A DNA stretch of 64,000 nucleotides, taken from Chionoecetes opilio. Lineage: Eukaryota > Arthropoda > Malacostraca > Decapoda > Majidae. Location: assembly GCA_016584305.1 (NCBI GenBank), contig JACEEZ010021714.1, positions 609,347-673,346 on the forward strand, given 5' to 3'. Position 1 is the stretch's first letter. Each line of letters opens with the position of its first letter. The position numbers and the translations under genes were made by a program. Of this stretch, positions 1 through 12,385 are shown in pieces. Under the pieces are notes generated by a model. That model did no database searches. It saw only the letters and a list, made by a program, of their open reading frames with translations, and was not told where the DNA came from.

Positions 1-563
1 GAAACAGACAGACATAGACAGAGAGAGTCGTGTTATCATAATCCTACAATACTTCACCTTAAATAAGACTTTAATAAATATAAATATAATTATTAATATA
101 AATCAGTCTTTAAACCACGTCGATAAGGAAGTGATAAAAAGATTAATCGAAAATATGATGCGGCCTCTTGTAGCTTCCTTATTTTCTTATGTTCTTAAAA
201 GTAAAATAACTAAAGAAAATTAAATACTAACTAACTAACTAACTAAAGAAAACTAAAGGAAATTATAACTCAACTATAAACGAAAAAAACGAAAAAACTG
301 AAAAAGCAAAATTAGAAAGAAAAAAGAAAAAACCCTCAAAGAAAAAAGAAACTCTAAATAAAAAGAAAGTAGCAATAAGAGAGGTTAAACCAATTAAAAA
401 ATATAGTCTACATTGAAGAATAAAATAAGTGAAAGAAGAATAGGCTACACAACATATCAACTTTGACAAATATATAAAAATAATTCTAGGTAGAAATTTG
501 AGAGAAACTTCTTAGCTTTCACCTGTGCCATTTTATTTATTTTGTTACTTTCTTTATTTTTTT
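1..563. other. AT-rich non-coding DNA
   Basis: No supported gene. The segment is A/T-rich and includes a short (AACT)n run near 227-245. Positions 160-197 match the 3' end of the CR1/L2-like LINE family found elsewhere in this window. Confidence 0.6.
160..197 (+). mobile_element. 3' tail fragment of CR1/L2-like LINE
   Basis: The segment contains GCGGCCTCTTGTAGCTTCC followed by a TTTTCTTATGTTCTTA-type tail. The same tail ends the LINE copies at 34480-34806, 46271-46458 and 52806-53290. Confidence 0.6.
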
Positions 564-892
564 ACTCGATTAATAGTTGTCTGCACACTCGGGGCACCAA
601 TTTGCAAGACACGTGTTCAAGGCAGTGAGGAAAATAACCCACACTAGGAGAATATGAGAACTCGATTAATAGTTGTCTGCACACTCGGGGCACCAATTTG
701 CAAGACACGTGTTCAAGGCAGTGAGGAAAATAACCCACACTAGGAGAATAAGAGAACTCGATTAATAGCTGTCTGCACACTCGGGGCACCAATTTGCAAG
801 ACACGTGTTCAAGGCAGTGAGGAAAATAACCCACACTAGGAGAATAAGAGAACTCGATTAATAGTTGTCTGCACACTCGGGGCACCAAAGCA
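564..892. repeat. 96-bp tandem repeat, about 3.4 copies
   Basis: The motif ACTCGATTAATAG recurs at 564, 660, 756 and 852, an exact 96-bp period. The copies are almost identical (for example atatgag versus ataagag). Because 96 is a multiple of three, long open frames arise by chance on the minus strand; I do not regard them as genes. Confidence 0.95.
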
Positions 893-1023
893 CGCAAAGG
901 TAAATCCCTGCAAAAAGAACATATTCAGAGATATTTGATATTTGATACTTGAAAGTTTATTCGGCTTGATGTAATATTTTTTTTGTTCATTATTAATTAA
1001 CAGTCATACAAGCCACGGTCCAG

Positions 1024-1334
1024 TAACCCCTTGAGACCCAGAACGTTATTTCCATTCTAATTTAACCAACATTAGACGATTTCTAATGAACATAAGCAAA
1101 AGTGACTGAATATACCAAATTAACTAGTGGACAAGGATACTAAACAGGTCGTATTTTTTTTTTTTTTTTTTTTTTTTTAAATCTATATGATTAAAAAAAA
1201 AAAAAAAAAATACGACCTGTTTAGTATCCTTGTCCAATAGTTAATTTGGTATATTCAGTCACTTTTCGTAATATTTTGGTTAACAACAGACGATTTTATA
1301 TAGCAAAGGAAAGATCTGGGCGTGAAGGGGTTAA
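1024..1334. mobile_element. TTAA-ended MITE (family 1), rearranged into a fold-back copy
   Basis: It begins TAACCCCTTGA and ends GGGCGTGAAGGGGTTAA, the terminal inverted repeats seen in six or more copies here. In this copy the internal part is mirrored: about 1101-1162 pairs with 1210-1266 around a poly-T/poly-A centre. Complete copies elsewhere are about 210 bp. Confidence 0.8.
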
Positions 1335-1897
1335 ACCGAAGCTTTTTTATGGACCTCATGGCATAATATTTTCGTTGTCTTTCGTGGACTATAGATATAC
1401 ATTGACATACTTAATAATTTCAAGTCATAAGAGAGACCTAGCTATCTACCCTAAGTTCAAAGCGACCCTCTGATTCCAACTCACTTTTACTGAAGGTGAG
1501 AACACGCCGATCCAAAAAATCTAAACTCATCTTTTCTTCTTCATTTCCTCATCTTATTAATGTCTGTCTGTGTCTGTGTCTCATGTTTTATATTTTTAGA
1601 TTTTTTCTATTTTCTGATTTTCTCTATTTTTTTTTCTACTTTTTGTTTTTTTCTATTTTTATTTTTCTATTTTTTTTTTCTTTTTTCTTTTTTTATTTTT
1701 TTTTTTATATTTGTATTATATATATTTTTTTTTTTTTTTTTTCTCTCCCAAATACATCCATAAGATATACACAATTGATAGAGATAGAGATAGGATAATA
1801 GGAATAAAGGATAGACATGGGAGAGCGAGATAAAAGGCAACATAGACATAACACAACATAACATACAACAACATACATACATACATACATACATACA

Positions 1898-1928
<31 letters not shown>

Positions 1929-2436
1929 TACAACAACATAATATATACAAAGAGAATAGAACACAAACAATCTTCCTCCTCCCAGACACGCCCAGACAAA
2001 AATAGGAAAATTGGTTCTTCATTTCCTGTCACTCATGAACCACGAGCTGAACAAGAATGAACAGGGCACTAAAATATTGTTCTAATCTTAGACGACTTAC
2101 AAAAAACTTTATGAAAATGACATGGGACGGATGAAAGGCTATAAACTATGCTTGGAACTAAACTAAACTAGAAAACGAACTATTGCAATCCACGCAGCAG
2201 ACTAGCCAGCTTTCAAAACGGACAAATCTAGTACATTCGCTGTCTTTTTTTCTGTCTTTTTCTCTCTCTCTGTCTTTTTCTCTCTCTCTCTGTCTTTTGT
2301 TTCTCTCTCTCTTTCTCTCTATATATACTATCTGTCTCTCTCTGTCTCTGTCTATAGTACGTGTGAAAATATAATAGAAACTAGTAACAACAAATATTAT
2401 GCTAAAATGTTCAAGATGTTGGGACGATGCGAATAA
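1335..2436. other. Low-complexity non-coding DNA
   Basis: T-rich tract at about 1595-1745, a (CATA)n microsatellite at about 1866-1926 and a CT-rich tract at about 2253-2350. Open frames here are compositional artefacts (runs of F, or of YVCM). Confidence 0.7.
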
Positions 2437-2581
2437 TAGCCTCGAATCACAGGCGTCACTATAACAATCCTGGCTGCGGTACCATGCGGGTGAGGGCCAA
2501 CCATCACAGCCCTCAAGTGAACCTCCAGGGCCTACCATCCCACCCCTGGAGCTCACGGCCTATAGCGCTATAGGCAGATGT

Positions 2582-2626
<45 letters not shown>
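2437..2626 (+). mobile_element. 3' part of tRNA-derived SINE (family A) with (CA)n
   Basis: It shares CACAGGCGTCACTATAACAA and GAGGGCCAACCATCACAGCC with the fuller copy at 35038-35366. The tRNA-like head is missing. It is followed by (CA)n at 2584-2626, so the lectin gene starts about 90 bp past a SINE fragment. Confidence 0.7.
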
Positions 2627-2627
<1 letters not shown>

Positions 2628-2713
2628 TCATTCACTAACACTCACCATCTTTACCCTCACCACATCGCACCATTAATCACCACACTCACCACAATCACCT
2701 TCGCTCCCCTCAG

Positions 2714-3009
2714 ATGCTGCTCCGTTACCTCGCCCTTCTAGCCGTGTTGGCAGCCGTGGCGTGGGCCCAGCAGGGAAGACCACAAAAAAGACAATCCCAA
2801 GGGCAGGGGCAGGGGCAGGGGCAAGGACAGGGGCAGGGAGGGGGGCAGGGAGGCGGCAGGGAGCTCATCAGGCCGGATCCCACGGCGTGCCGGAAGAGGG
2901 TGCAGCACGCGGCCACTTTCCGTGAGGGCCATTACTACTTCTTCTCGTGGACTCATGGCCCCACCAGCAGCCACGAGAGGGACTGGCTGGACGCGAGGAA
3001 CATTTGCAG
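2714..3009 (+). CDS. C-type lectin, exon 1 (signal peptide, Gln/Gly linker, start of lectin domain)
   Basis: First coding exon of a secreted C-type lectin. The ATG at 2714 is followed by a hydrophobic signal peptide (about residues 1-18, predicted cleavage after AWA). A basic stretch and a Gly-Gln-rich linker (about residues 29-50) come next, then the start of the lectin domain with Cys, HYYFFSWTH and a WLDARNIC segment. The exon ends ...TGCAG|GTGGG after two bases of a codon. The ATG directly follows CCCCTCAG, so it may open a second exon behind an unseen 5'UTR exon. The linker is encoded by a GGGCAG microsatellite and is likely to vary in length. Joined to 3576-4026 it gives 248 codons. Confidence 0.85.
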
Positions 3010-3575
3010 GTGGGTTCAGTCCAGATTAATAGACAGACTATCTATATAAAAGTCTATGGATCTTGATAAGTCTATTGATCTCTAGTCTATAAATTAAAAG
3101 TCTAGAGATCTTGGGTTCAGTGGGGTGTTTTTTCTTCTCCCTCCCTCATTCTTCTCCCTGTCTCTTCCTTCTCTTCCTCTCCCTGTCTTCTTCTCCCTCC
3201 CTCCTTCTTCTCCCTGTTTCTTCCTTCTCTTCCTCTCCCTGTCTCTTCCTTCTCTTCCTCTCCCTGTCTTATTCTTCTCCCTCCTTCTCCTCCTCCTTTT
3301 CCTTTCCCTCCTCTTCCTCCATCGTATTCTTGAGGAACATTTGCAGGTGGGTTCAGTCTTCTTTTTTCTTTTAACGTCACAAAGGACTGGCCAAGGCAAG
3401 GCATGGGCAGAAAAACCCACCTTTCACCCACCTAACACCACCTAGACCCTCCACTATCCCCACCTCCCACCCACCTAGACCCTCCACTATTCCCACCTCC
3501 CACCCACCTAGACCTTCCACTATCCCCACCTCCCACCAGTCACCCACCTCACCCCGCCTCTTCCCTACTCTCCAG
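3010..3575 (+). other. Intron of the C-type lectin gene
   Basis: GT...AG intron of 566 bp. It holds a CT-rich tract (3131-3325), a second copy of the exon-end/donor sequence (about 3332-3358) and a 33-bp tandem repeat of about 3.3 copies (3436-3537). The pyrimidine-rich 3' end is CTACTCTCCAG. Confidence 0.8.
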
Positions 3576-4026
3576 GAAGCACTGTCAGGACCTGGTGAGC
3601 ATCGAGTCCCTGGAGGAATCAAACTTCATCGTGGAAAGCATGCGTAAGGACAACGTCAAGTACGCCTGGACCTCAGGACGCAAATGTAACTTCGACGGCT
3701 GCAACCGAGCCGACCTGCAGCCAGCCCTTGTCAACGGCTGGTTCTGGTCCGGCTCCAACAACCGGATCCCTGCCACTAACACCACTCAGGGCTGGCGGGG
3801 TGACTGGTCTACCAACGGCGGCTCCGGCAGACCACAACCCGATAATCGCGAGTTCGGGGAAAATGGCACTGATGAGTCTTGCATTGCTATCTTGAACAAC
3901 TTCTATCAGGATGGCGTTAAGTGGCACGACGTTGCCTGCCACCACGTGAAGCCCTGGGTGTGTGAGGACTCTGAGGAGCTCCTGGCCTTTGCTCGTCACT
4001 CCTTCCCCCGCGCAGCCATTCCCTAG
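3576..4026 (+). CDS. C-type lectin, exon 2 (carbohydrate-recognition domain, stop)
   Basis: The acceptor TCTCCAG|G at 3575/3576 restores the frame (AG+G = Arg). The protein continues KHCQDLVSIESLEE and ends at TAG 4024-4026. It holds the lectin-domain core: a WTSG segment in the WIG position, GWFWSG, a QPD motif at residues 186-188 and WHD (a WND variant) at 215-217. Cysteines lie at about 102, 136, 141, 201, 220 and 228, consistent with the conserved disulfides. QPD with WND is the calcium/sugar-binding signature usually linked to galactose-type ligands. The product is probably a soluble pattern-recognition lectin of haemolymph or epithelium (inference from family). The ligand cannot be read from sequence. 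Confidence 0.88.
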
Positions 4027-4211
4027 GCAAGGTCACAAGACAGGGCAAGGGTGTGAAGGAGGAAGACAAGGAAGAATGGTAGTGGTGGTAGTGGTAATGC
4101 TGTGGTGCTTCGTGATGTAAAAGTCATCTCACGGCTGTCTACCCCACGCCTTTGGTTCTTTCCTTGAGCTTTCTATTCGCCTCACAACTCCACACACACA
4201 CACACACACAC

Positions 4212-4256
<45 letters not shown>

Positions 4257-4610
4257 ACACACACACACACTGTAGATAGCCTTTCCTTTCATCCAAATAC
4301 GCATTTCTTTTCTCCTCTCCCATTTCTATTGTTATTGTTATTATCATGACTATTATTATTATTATCATTATTATCATTATTTAAATACCTGTTCGTGGAT
4401 TTACATATTTAAGTTTCTTTTGTAAAACCATAAATATATAACTAACTACAAAAACTTCCTTGGAGAAAGTTGCTAAATAATCCAACAAGTTAGGATCGGC
4501 CGGAACCGGTTTTTGCTGCGATGTAAATAACTAACTATTAAACTAAATCACAATAACCCTCTTGCTGTCCTGTCTGTCTTGAATAAACATATACCGTTTG
4601 TACAAATTAT
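4027..4610 (+). other. Probable 3'UTR of the lectin gene with polyadenylation signal
   Basis: A (CA)n tract lies at 4190-4272 and AATAAA at 4582-4587, about 556 bp after the stop. No other gene is seen here. The exact cleavage site is not determined. Confidence 0.5.
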
Positions 4611-4675
4611 TTCTTTATGCCTTGCTGACCTTTTCGTTAAGATCTAGTTGTATATCCCTAGAAATGCCATAGGTG

Positions 4676-4676
4676 T

Positions 4677-4717
<41 letters not shown>

Positions 4718-4718
4718 T
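4676..4718. repeat. (ATC)n microsatellite
   Basis: About 13 uninterrupted ATC/TCA units. Confidence 0.95.
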
Positions 4719-5660
4719 GCTGAGTGTTTTCTGAAGTGAGTGGCCTAAGTAGCGAGTAAGTAACAATAGGCAGCGACCTGCCCCCTAAGACAACATAAAC
4801 AGGGACAGGAATGACCGACACAGGCAGTAGCTAGGCCAGTCTATAACAATAATACAACCTAGAGAGATATACCCAGTAAGAGATAGCTAGAGATACCCAG
4901 AGGCCAGATAACGCCAAAGAGACCAGACATCATCCGTCTAGTACCATCAACGGTCACAACTAATACCTACAACCACGACTAGGGCTACTGGTCACAAGCT
5001 ACTCCCTACAACCAAGGGAGTTTTAAGCCAAGAGGCATGGCGGTCAGGGAAACACTGTCAGGCCCGTGTACACACATGAGAACAGAACACCGTAACAAGG
5101 CCATCTTGCGCGACGAAGAGACGCGTAACAAGGTGTGAAAATGGAGTTCGTCACCGAACCTCGTCGCGTCGCGAACTTTCATGCGTGACGCGTTCCACCT
5201 CGCTCAGTCGGAGTTAGTCCGTGTCTGGAGGTTGTGCGGACGATGGCCTGTTTACCAGTCGCTGCTGCCGCGTATATTATATACACAGTATCATACAGTG
5301 AAGAAGAGAAAGGAAAGAAGATGGTGGCAGTCACAGTTATACTCTAGAGTTTAGAAGAATGGAATAGAGTGGTCGGGAATGGACTATAACAGTGAGCTGA
5401 TCTGCCATCTGGTGGCCGTCTGGGAACCTCCCGTCAGCCCCAGGACGTCGGGTCTCGGGGTGTCAGGCTAGACTTATTTTCCATTATTCCCTACCAAACC
5501 AGCAACAATTAAATGTTGTCATGGTCAACATAGGTTTATGCAAAATGAAAATATACGAGTTTTACATCATTCATGGCGTTATAATGAGGATTGTTGGCAA
5601 AATAGAAGCATTCGACCACGTGTGTCCGACAACATTCTACTAAATACTGTAGAGGAATGC
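4719..5660. other. Intergenic, no gene recognised
   Basis: Unique-looking sequence without a convincing reading frame, RNA gene or transposon end. CpG content is raised around 5105-5200. Confidence 0.5.
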
Positions 5661-5739
5661 TTCAAGGCGGGTGTATGGGTAAATAATACCTTCTCTTTGC
5701 ATGCATGAAGGTATTATTTACCCATACACCCGCCTTGAA
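5661..5739. repeat. Perfect 33-bp inverted repeat with 13-bp loop
   Basis: 5661-5693 (starting TTCAAGGCGGGTG) is exactly complementary to 5707-5739. The loop TCTTTGCATGCAT is 5694-5706. The function is unknown; it may be the end-to-end remnant of a small TIR element. Confidence 0.9.
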
Positions 5740-5991
5740 AAGGCTTGGAGACTTTACGTTCATTATTTTCACCGTAATGATACCTGGTCGTAATCAATCA
5801 GCAACCCACCGATTCTACATCTTTAGTGCCTATATTGCACTTGCACTACAGTGTCGTACCTTGTTATATCACTTCCTTGCTCATGGTCAGAGGCGCTCTT
5901 CCTTTATGAGGGTTGTAAAGGAAGATGAGAAATAGAACGCCCAACGCGCGGCCAGATCAGAGATCCGCAATGGATCCGTGTACACAGAAGA

Positions 5992-6290
<299 letters not shown>

Positions 6291-6526
6291 TAGGTTACTC
6301 TCACTCCCTGGCAAGAAAATGTTGCAAAGCTAGTTAACAAAGAGACCGTACACAGAATAAACTTCATTACAACAATGAGAGCGTTGCAATATTCCCCCCA
6401 CGAAAACCACGTGGCGTACAAAACAATGGTAATGGTAATATACTTCTATGTTAAACCATGAAAACTATTCAAACAACACTGCAGGGCTTTAAGATGAATG
6501 AATCAACGCTGCCGTATTTCTATGAC

Positions 6527-6899
6527 TAGAGTCTATTATTTGTATTATGGTCAAAATGCAGTAAGGAAGCCACGCCCCCTGCCTGCCCTTCTATTCTACG
6601 GGGCAGCTGATTGGTGCATTCCTCGTATCATCACTACCAATCACAATATCTTCACTACTTAACAGCGGCGTGACCACTGGGTTAGACATCTTCACTACAG
6701 AGGGTGACAAAATCAAAACACCCTTTGTAGTGAAGATTGCTGTGTCCAGTGGTCACGCCGCTGTTAAGTAGTGAAGATATTGTGATTGGTAGTGATGATA
6801 CGAGGAATGCACCAATCAGCTGCCCCGTAGAATAGAAGGGCAGGCAGGGGGCGTGGCTTCCTTACTGCATTTTGACCATAATAAAAAAAATAGACTATA
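6527..6899. mobile_element. Fold-back TIR element (family 4), TA-flanked
   Basis: The left end reads TAGAGTCTATTATTTGTATT and the right end AAAAAAAATAGACTATA. The arms are nearly palindromic over about 165 bp each, for example GGAAGCCACGCCCCCTGCC on the left and its complement on the right. The copy at 20082-20352 is related. The TA ends suggest a Tc1/mariner-type non-autonomous element (inference). Confidence 0.75.
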
Positions 6900-7014
6900 C
6901 GTAGTACCTTATAGTCTGTTGTCACCCACGTCTTTCACTGCCTGCCCTAACCTTCAACCCTCTTGGAAACTGTTAGCTCGGTCTCTGTAAACATAAAATA
7001 AAACTTATTTTCCT

Positions 7015-7465
7015 ATACTGGCCAGGTTAGGTTACGGTTAGGTTTGATTCAGCTTAGGTTAGGAGAAAGTGAGGTTTAGCTAAGTTAAAGATTAGATTAG
7101 CGAGAAATCGTGCATGGCTTCGCGTCGCCCGGGCCATGGCAGCTTGTCGCCATGTAAATAGGCACGGTAAAGATTCGTTGTATCGCCCCTGCCTTATTGC
7201 GCTTACTACCTAATGAAGGACTAATCTTTTGTCATACACGTCTTCTACTAACCTTCAGACCTCTTGGCAAGCTGTTACTTTGGTCAAAATCACGGACAAA
7301 AATGATCTAATAAGAATAAATAAGGTGCTGCTCCACCGTCGCCATCAGCACAGTCAGAGACCGCGAGCCAAGGCCTCCCTCCCGTACAGCAACCAGGCTA
7401 GGTTAGGTTAAGGTCAAGGTTAAGTTAAGTTTAGTTTAGAATAAAGCTAACTAAACCTAACCTTA
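7015..7465. repeat. TTAGG-like tracts and a diverged copy of the palindrome-arm repeat
   Basis: Degenerate GGTTAGGTTACGGTTAGG runs occur near 7020-7090 and 7400-7470. Between them, about 7160-7400 is a direct diverged copy of the sequence in both arms of the 7474-14331 palindrome (shared AATAAGAATAAATAAGGTGC and GTCGCCATCAGCACAG). Confidence 0.7.
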
Positions 7466-9065
7466 ACCTTAACCAGAGCTGGGCACTAAATACATTGGAT
7501 GTATTTAAATACTAAATACATGGGAGAAATGTATTTAAATACTAAATACTAAATACATTTTACTTTTGTATTTAAATACTAAATACATCAATTGTATTTA
7601 AATACATTTGTAAATACATTTTAAATACACACAAATTTTAACATGTCCGAAAAATATGAATTTCCTTAGGATTTCCTTAGATTTTGGGTTTCCTTAGAAA
7701 TTTCCTTCTCAGGCCTAAATTGCCTTGAAATCAGGACATTTCCTTGCCAGTGGAAACCCTGGTTCACTGTAACATCAGGGTTGCCAGATAGTGGGGCGGG
7801 TTTATGGCCAAATTAACTGTGAAAAAAGTATTTACATTTTCATATTAAATGTATTTAAATACAATGTATTTAAATACTCATAAAAGTATTTAAATACTGT
7901 ATTTAAATACATGACAACCAATGTATTTATAAATACATTTCTAAATACACAAATGTATTTAAATACGTATTTAAATACTGCCCAGCTCTGACTGGGATCC
8001 AATATAAAAGTGCCTATGGTTAAGATTCGTTTTATCGCCCCTGCCATATCTCGCTTACTACCTTATGAATAATTAAACTTTTGTCATACATGTTTTCTAT
8101 TAACATTCAAACCTCTTGGCAAGCTGTTACTTGGGTCAAAATCACAGAAAAAAATTATCTAATAAGAATAAATAAGGTGCTGCTCCGCCGTCGCCATCAG
8201 CACAGTCTAGACCGCGGGACGGGCGCCTCCCAGCCTTCACTCACGGACACCAGCAGGGTTGGTTATTAGGTTAAGGTCAGAGCTGGGCACTATTTAAATA
8301 CAATTGTATTTAAATACGTATTTAAATACAATTGTATTTAAATAGTGCCCAGCTCTGACCTTAACCTAATAACCAACCCTGCTGGTGTCCGTGAGTGAAG
8401 GCTGGGAGGCGCCCGTCCCGCGGTCTAGACTGTGCTGATGGCGACGGCGGAGCAGCACCTTATTTATTCTTATTAGATCATTTTTTTCTGTGATTTTGAC
8501 CCAAGTAACAGCTTGCCAAGAGGTTTGAATGTTAATAGAAAACATGTATGACAAAAGTTTAATTATTCATAAGGTAGTAAGCGAGATATGGCAGGGGCGA
8601 TAAAACGAATCTTAACCATAGGCACTTTTATATTGGATCCCAGTCAGAGCTGGGCAGTATTTAAATACGTATTTAAATACATTTGTGTATTTAGAAATGT
8701 ATTTATAAATACATTGGTTGTCATGTATTTAAATACAGTATTTAAATACTTTTATGAGTATTTAAATACATTGTATTTAAATACTTATAATATAAAAATG
8801 TAAATACTTTTTCATTATTTAATTTGGCCATAAAAACGCCCCACTATCTGGCAACCCTGATGTTACAGTGAACCAGGGTTTCCACTGGCAAGGAAATGTC
8901 CTGATTTCAAGGAAATTTAGGTCTGAGAAGGAAATTTCTAAGGAAACCTAAAATCTAAGGAAATCCATTTTTTTCGGACATGTTAAAATGTGTGTATATT
9001 TAAGGGGAGAGTCCACCGTGAATTAAAAATTGCATCTACGGTCATGTATAATTTATATGTTGTGT

Positions 9066-9420
<355 letters not shown>

Positions 9421-9694
9421 GAAATGCCATTACGCGACTCTGAAGAAATATGCATGAACTTAATATTCACTTCAACTCTTCGCCATTTAAAACTTTGAGA
9501 GTTAACTTTTATCATGAAGGGTATCAATAGAAGCGCAATTTGATTAGCTTTCCATTGCTATATTTCGTTATCTGATAAATTAATTAAAACCATGCATAAA
9601 TTAGCGTTAGCTAAATAAATAAAATCATCAATCGGGTAATTTTCATGAAAATGAGAAAAAATAGACAGCTGGACACGACACAACAACTCAAACG

Positions 9695-9953
<259 letters not shown>

Positions 9954-10270
9954 CCCTAGCCGCTAAGAGCAGAAAGGGTCTCGCCACACCCCGTAGTGTA
10001 GTTATCAGGCGTACGGGAATGAGAAAAAAGAAGAATCTGTACACACACGTAAGGTTCATTTTGAATGGATATATGAAGGGAATTGCGCCTCTACCACCCC
10101 AAAGTTCTATTCTTCTCAACTCCAAGCTCACCTCGACTCCCGTCACCACCATGCTCATCTTGGAACCCACGGCCGCTAACTCCAAGCTCTTCTTTTTTTT
10201 AACAAAAAGATCCTTAATATTGCGAGCCTGGGTGTTTGACAGGTTCTTGGTGTAGTCAAAGAAGTCACAG

Positions 10271-11569
10271 ATGACCGCTCTAATGGATTGCACTGAGATT
10301 CCTGAAGAGTCTCACACCATGACCTCAGCATCGCATGAAGGTCTTCCTGAATGCAATCACGGCGCTCAGCCTTCAGAGTGCGAAGGCGAGGAATAGCCCG
10401 CAGTGGAGGACTCGTGGGTTGCCTTGGAGTGCTGGGAGGACGAGAGCAGCGTCCTGGAGGACTTCGAGCAGTACGTGGTGACGCACGCTGAGGTGCTGTC
10501 TGAGTAGGAGGTGTCTGACCTGCCGGTCACCAAGCACCTCGGCGAGGGCTCCTTTAGCACCTTGGATCTTGTCACCTTCAGGGGCAGAGACGCCGTCAAG
10601 AAGACCATGATGGAGGGCACGGACCCCGCCGGCCTTCTGTGGGAGGCGCGCGTGGCCCTGGAGCTGGAGGGCGCGGGGGGCGCGCCGCGCCTCCACGCCC
10701 TGAGCACCGGCGACCAGCCTCAAGTCATCATGGACTACGCCGGCGTGCCCCTCTACCGCTACTGCCAAGACTCGTGCAGCGTGGGCACGTTCCTGCGCGT
10801 GGTGGAGGGCGTGGCCGAGCGGCTGGATGAGGTGCACCTCAAGGGTTTTGTCCACAATGACATCAAGTCGGACAACATCTGTGTGAGCGGCACCTCCTCC
10901 AGCCCTTGTGTCCACCTCATTGACTTCGGGGTCGCCTCCAGACTCGAGGACAGCTTCTACTTTGAGCTGTTTGGCATCCCTCGAGACTTGGAGGAGCAGG
11001 ACTTTGCCTTCTTCAGGTCGCCGGAGCTGCGGGAAGGGCAACCGCTGCAGCCGTCCAGCGACGTGTTCAGCGTCGGGGTGATGCTTGGCTCCGTGTGCCA
11101 CAGCTCCGAACACCCCTTGCTCACCCCGCTGCTGACGCCCCTGGCGGCGGCGTGCACGCGGGAGCAGCCCGAGGCGCGGCCCTCCCTGCGCCAGGTGGCG
11201 GAGCAGGCGCGGCGCTTGCTGGCCTGCCTCACGGAGGAGCAGCTGCAGGACACCATCTACGCGACACAGCCTGACACACAACACTCCACACAGCCTACCA
11301 CACAACTCTCCACTCTTCATCAACGACACTCAACTGACTCCTGCCTCTACAATGAACAGTCCAGGACTAACCTCTCCACACAACACTCCACACAACCCTC
11401 CACTCTTCTTCAACAAGGCTCCACTGTCTCCCGCCTCTACAATGAACAGTCCAGGACTAACCTCTCCACGCAACACTCCACACAACCCTCCACTCTTCTT
11501 CAACAAGGATCCACTGTCTCCCGCCTCTACAATGAACAGTCTAGGACTATCCAATCTAGGACAATCTAA
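10271..11569 (+). pseudogene. Single-exon protein-kinase-like gene with two in-frame TAG codons
   Basis: One frame runs from ATG 10271 (alternatives 10283, 10319) to the stop at 11567-11569, interrupted by TAG at 10394-10396 and 10505-10507. The part after the second TAG, numbered from codon 10511, keeps the kinase core: GEGSF loop (11-15), AVK lysine (K30), alpha-C Glu (E45), HND catalytic loop (115-117; Arg of HRD replaced by Asn), IKSDN (118-122), DFG (138-140) and SPE (170-172). The tail after about residue 250 is Ser/Thr/Gln-rich and contains a 90-bp (30-residue) tandem repeat of about 2.4 copies from 11351. Codon use is GC-rich, unlike the AT-rich surroundings. There are no introns, so it may be retroposed. 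No ATG lies between the second TAG and the catalytic lysine, so without readthrough or an upstream splice it is probably non-functional. Substrate unknown. Confidence 0.7.
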
Positions 11570-11720
11570 AAATCTGAACGGGAAATCGCACATTTCATCT
11601 CTTGCTAAAACAGCTTCTAAGAAGTTCGGTGTCCTGTGGCGTCTGCGTCCATGTTTTTCTCGCTCCCAGTTGCTTGCTGAAAAAACAAGGAGATCCTTTT
11701 TGCCGAGGAGTGAGTCACTC
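11570..11720 (+). mobile_element. Fragment of LINE reverse transcriptase (Jockey/CR1-like C-terminal part)
   Basis: In the frame shifted relative to the kinase the peptide reads SHISSLAKTASKKFGVLWRL followed by RPCFSRSQLL. This resembles the motif after the RT palm in Jockey/R1/CR1-type elements, where a fixed-spacing 'kLg.L.r.r.y.s..qL' segment occurs (family knowledge). It follows directly on the kinase stop. Short and without other domains. Confidence 0.5.
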
Positions 11721-11999
11721 CCCCCGAGGACCTCCCGAGGGAACGCCTGTCTGTCTGTCTGTCTGTTTGTTGCTCTTATGACTTATAATTTAGACGTATA
11801 CAATCTTACAATATATTTACAATTTATAATTATTTTCTATTTACTAATTTTGTGTATTTACGTTTGCATTTGTTGGTGTTGTTATTTATCTTGCTTCCCT
11901 TTGTCCTTTTGTTTTGTTTTTCTTTCCTTGCAATTCTTGTTCGTTCTCTTTCTTCCTCCTCTTTCGTTCCCTCTCTTCCTTCCTTCGTGCATTCTTTCT

Positions 12000-12385
<386 letters not shown>

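Noticed and set aside
562..897. 111-codon minus-strand frame
   Set aside because: Generated by the 96-bp tandem repeat.
2738..2974. Minus-strand frames opposite the lectin exon
   Set aside because: Shadow of the real coding exon and its GGGCAG linker.
10060..10293. Minus-strand frame with normal-looking composition (CDFFDYTKNLSNTQARNIKD...)
   Set aside because: No recognised domain, no clear splice sites, and it runs into a (CA)n microsatellite; it overlaps the start of the kinase on the other strand.
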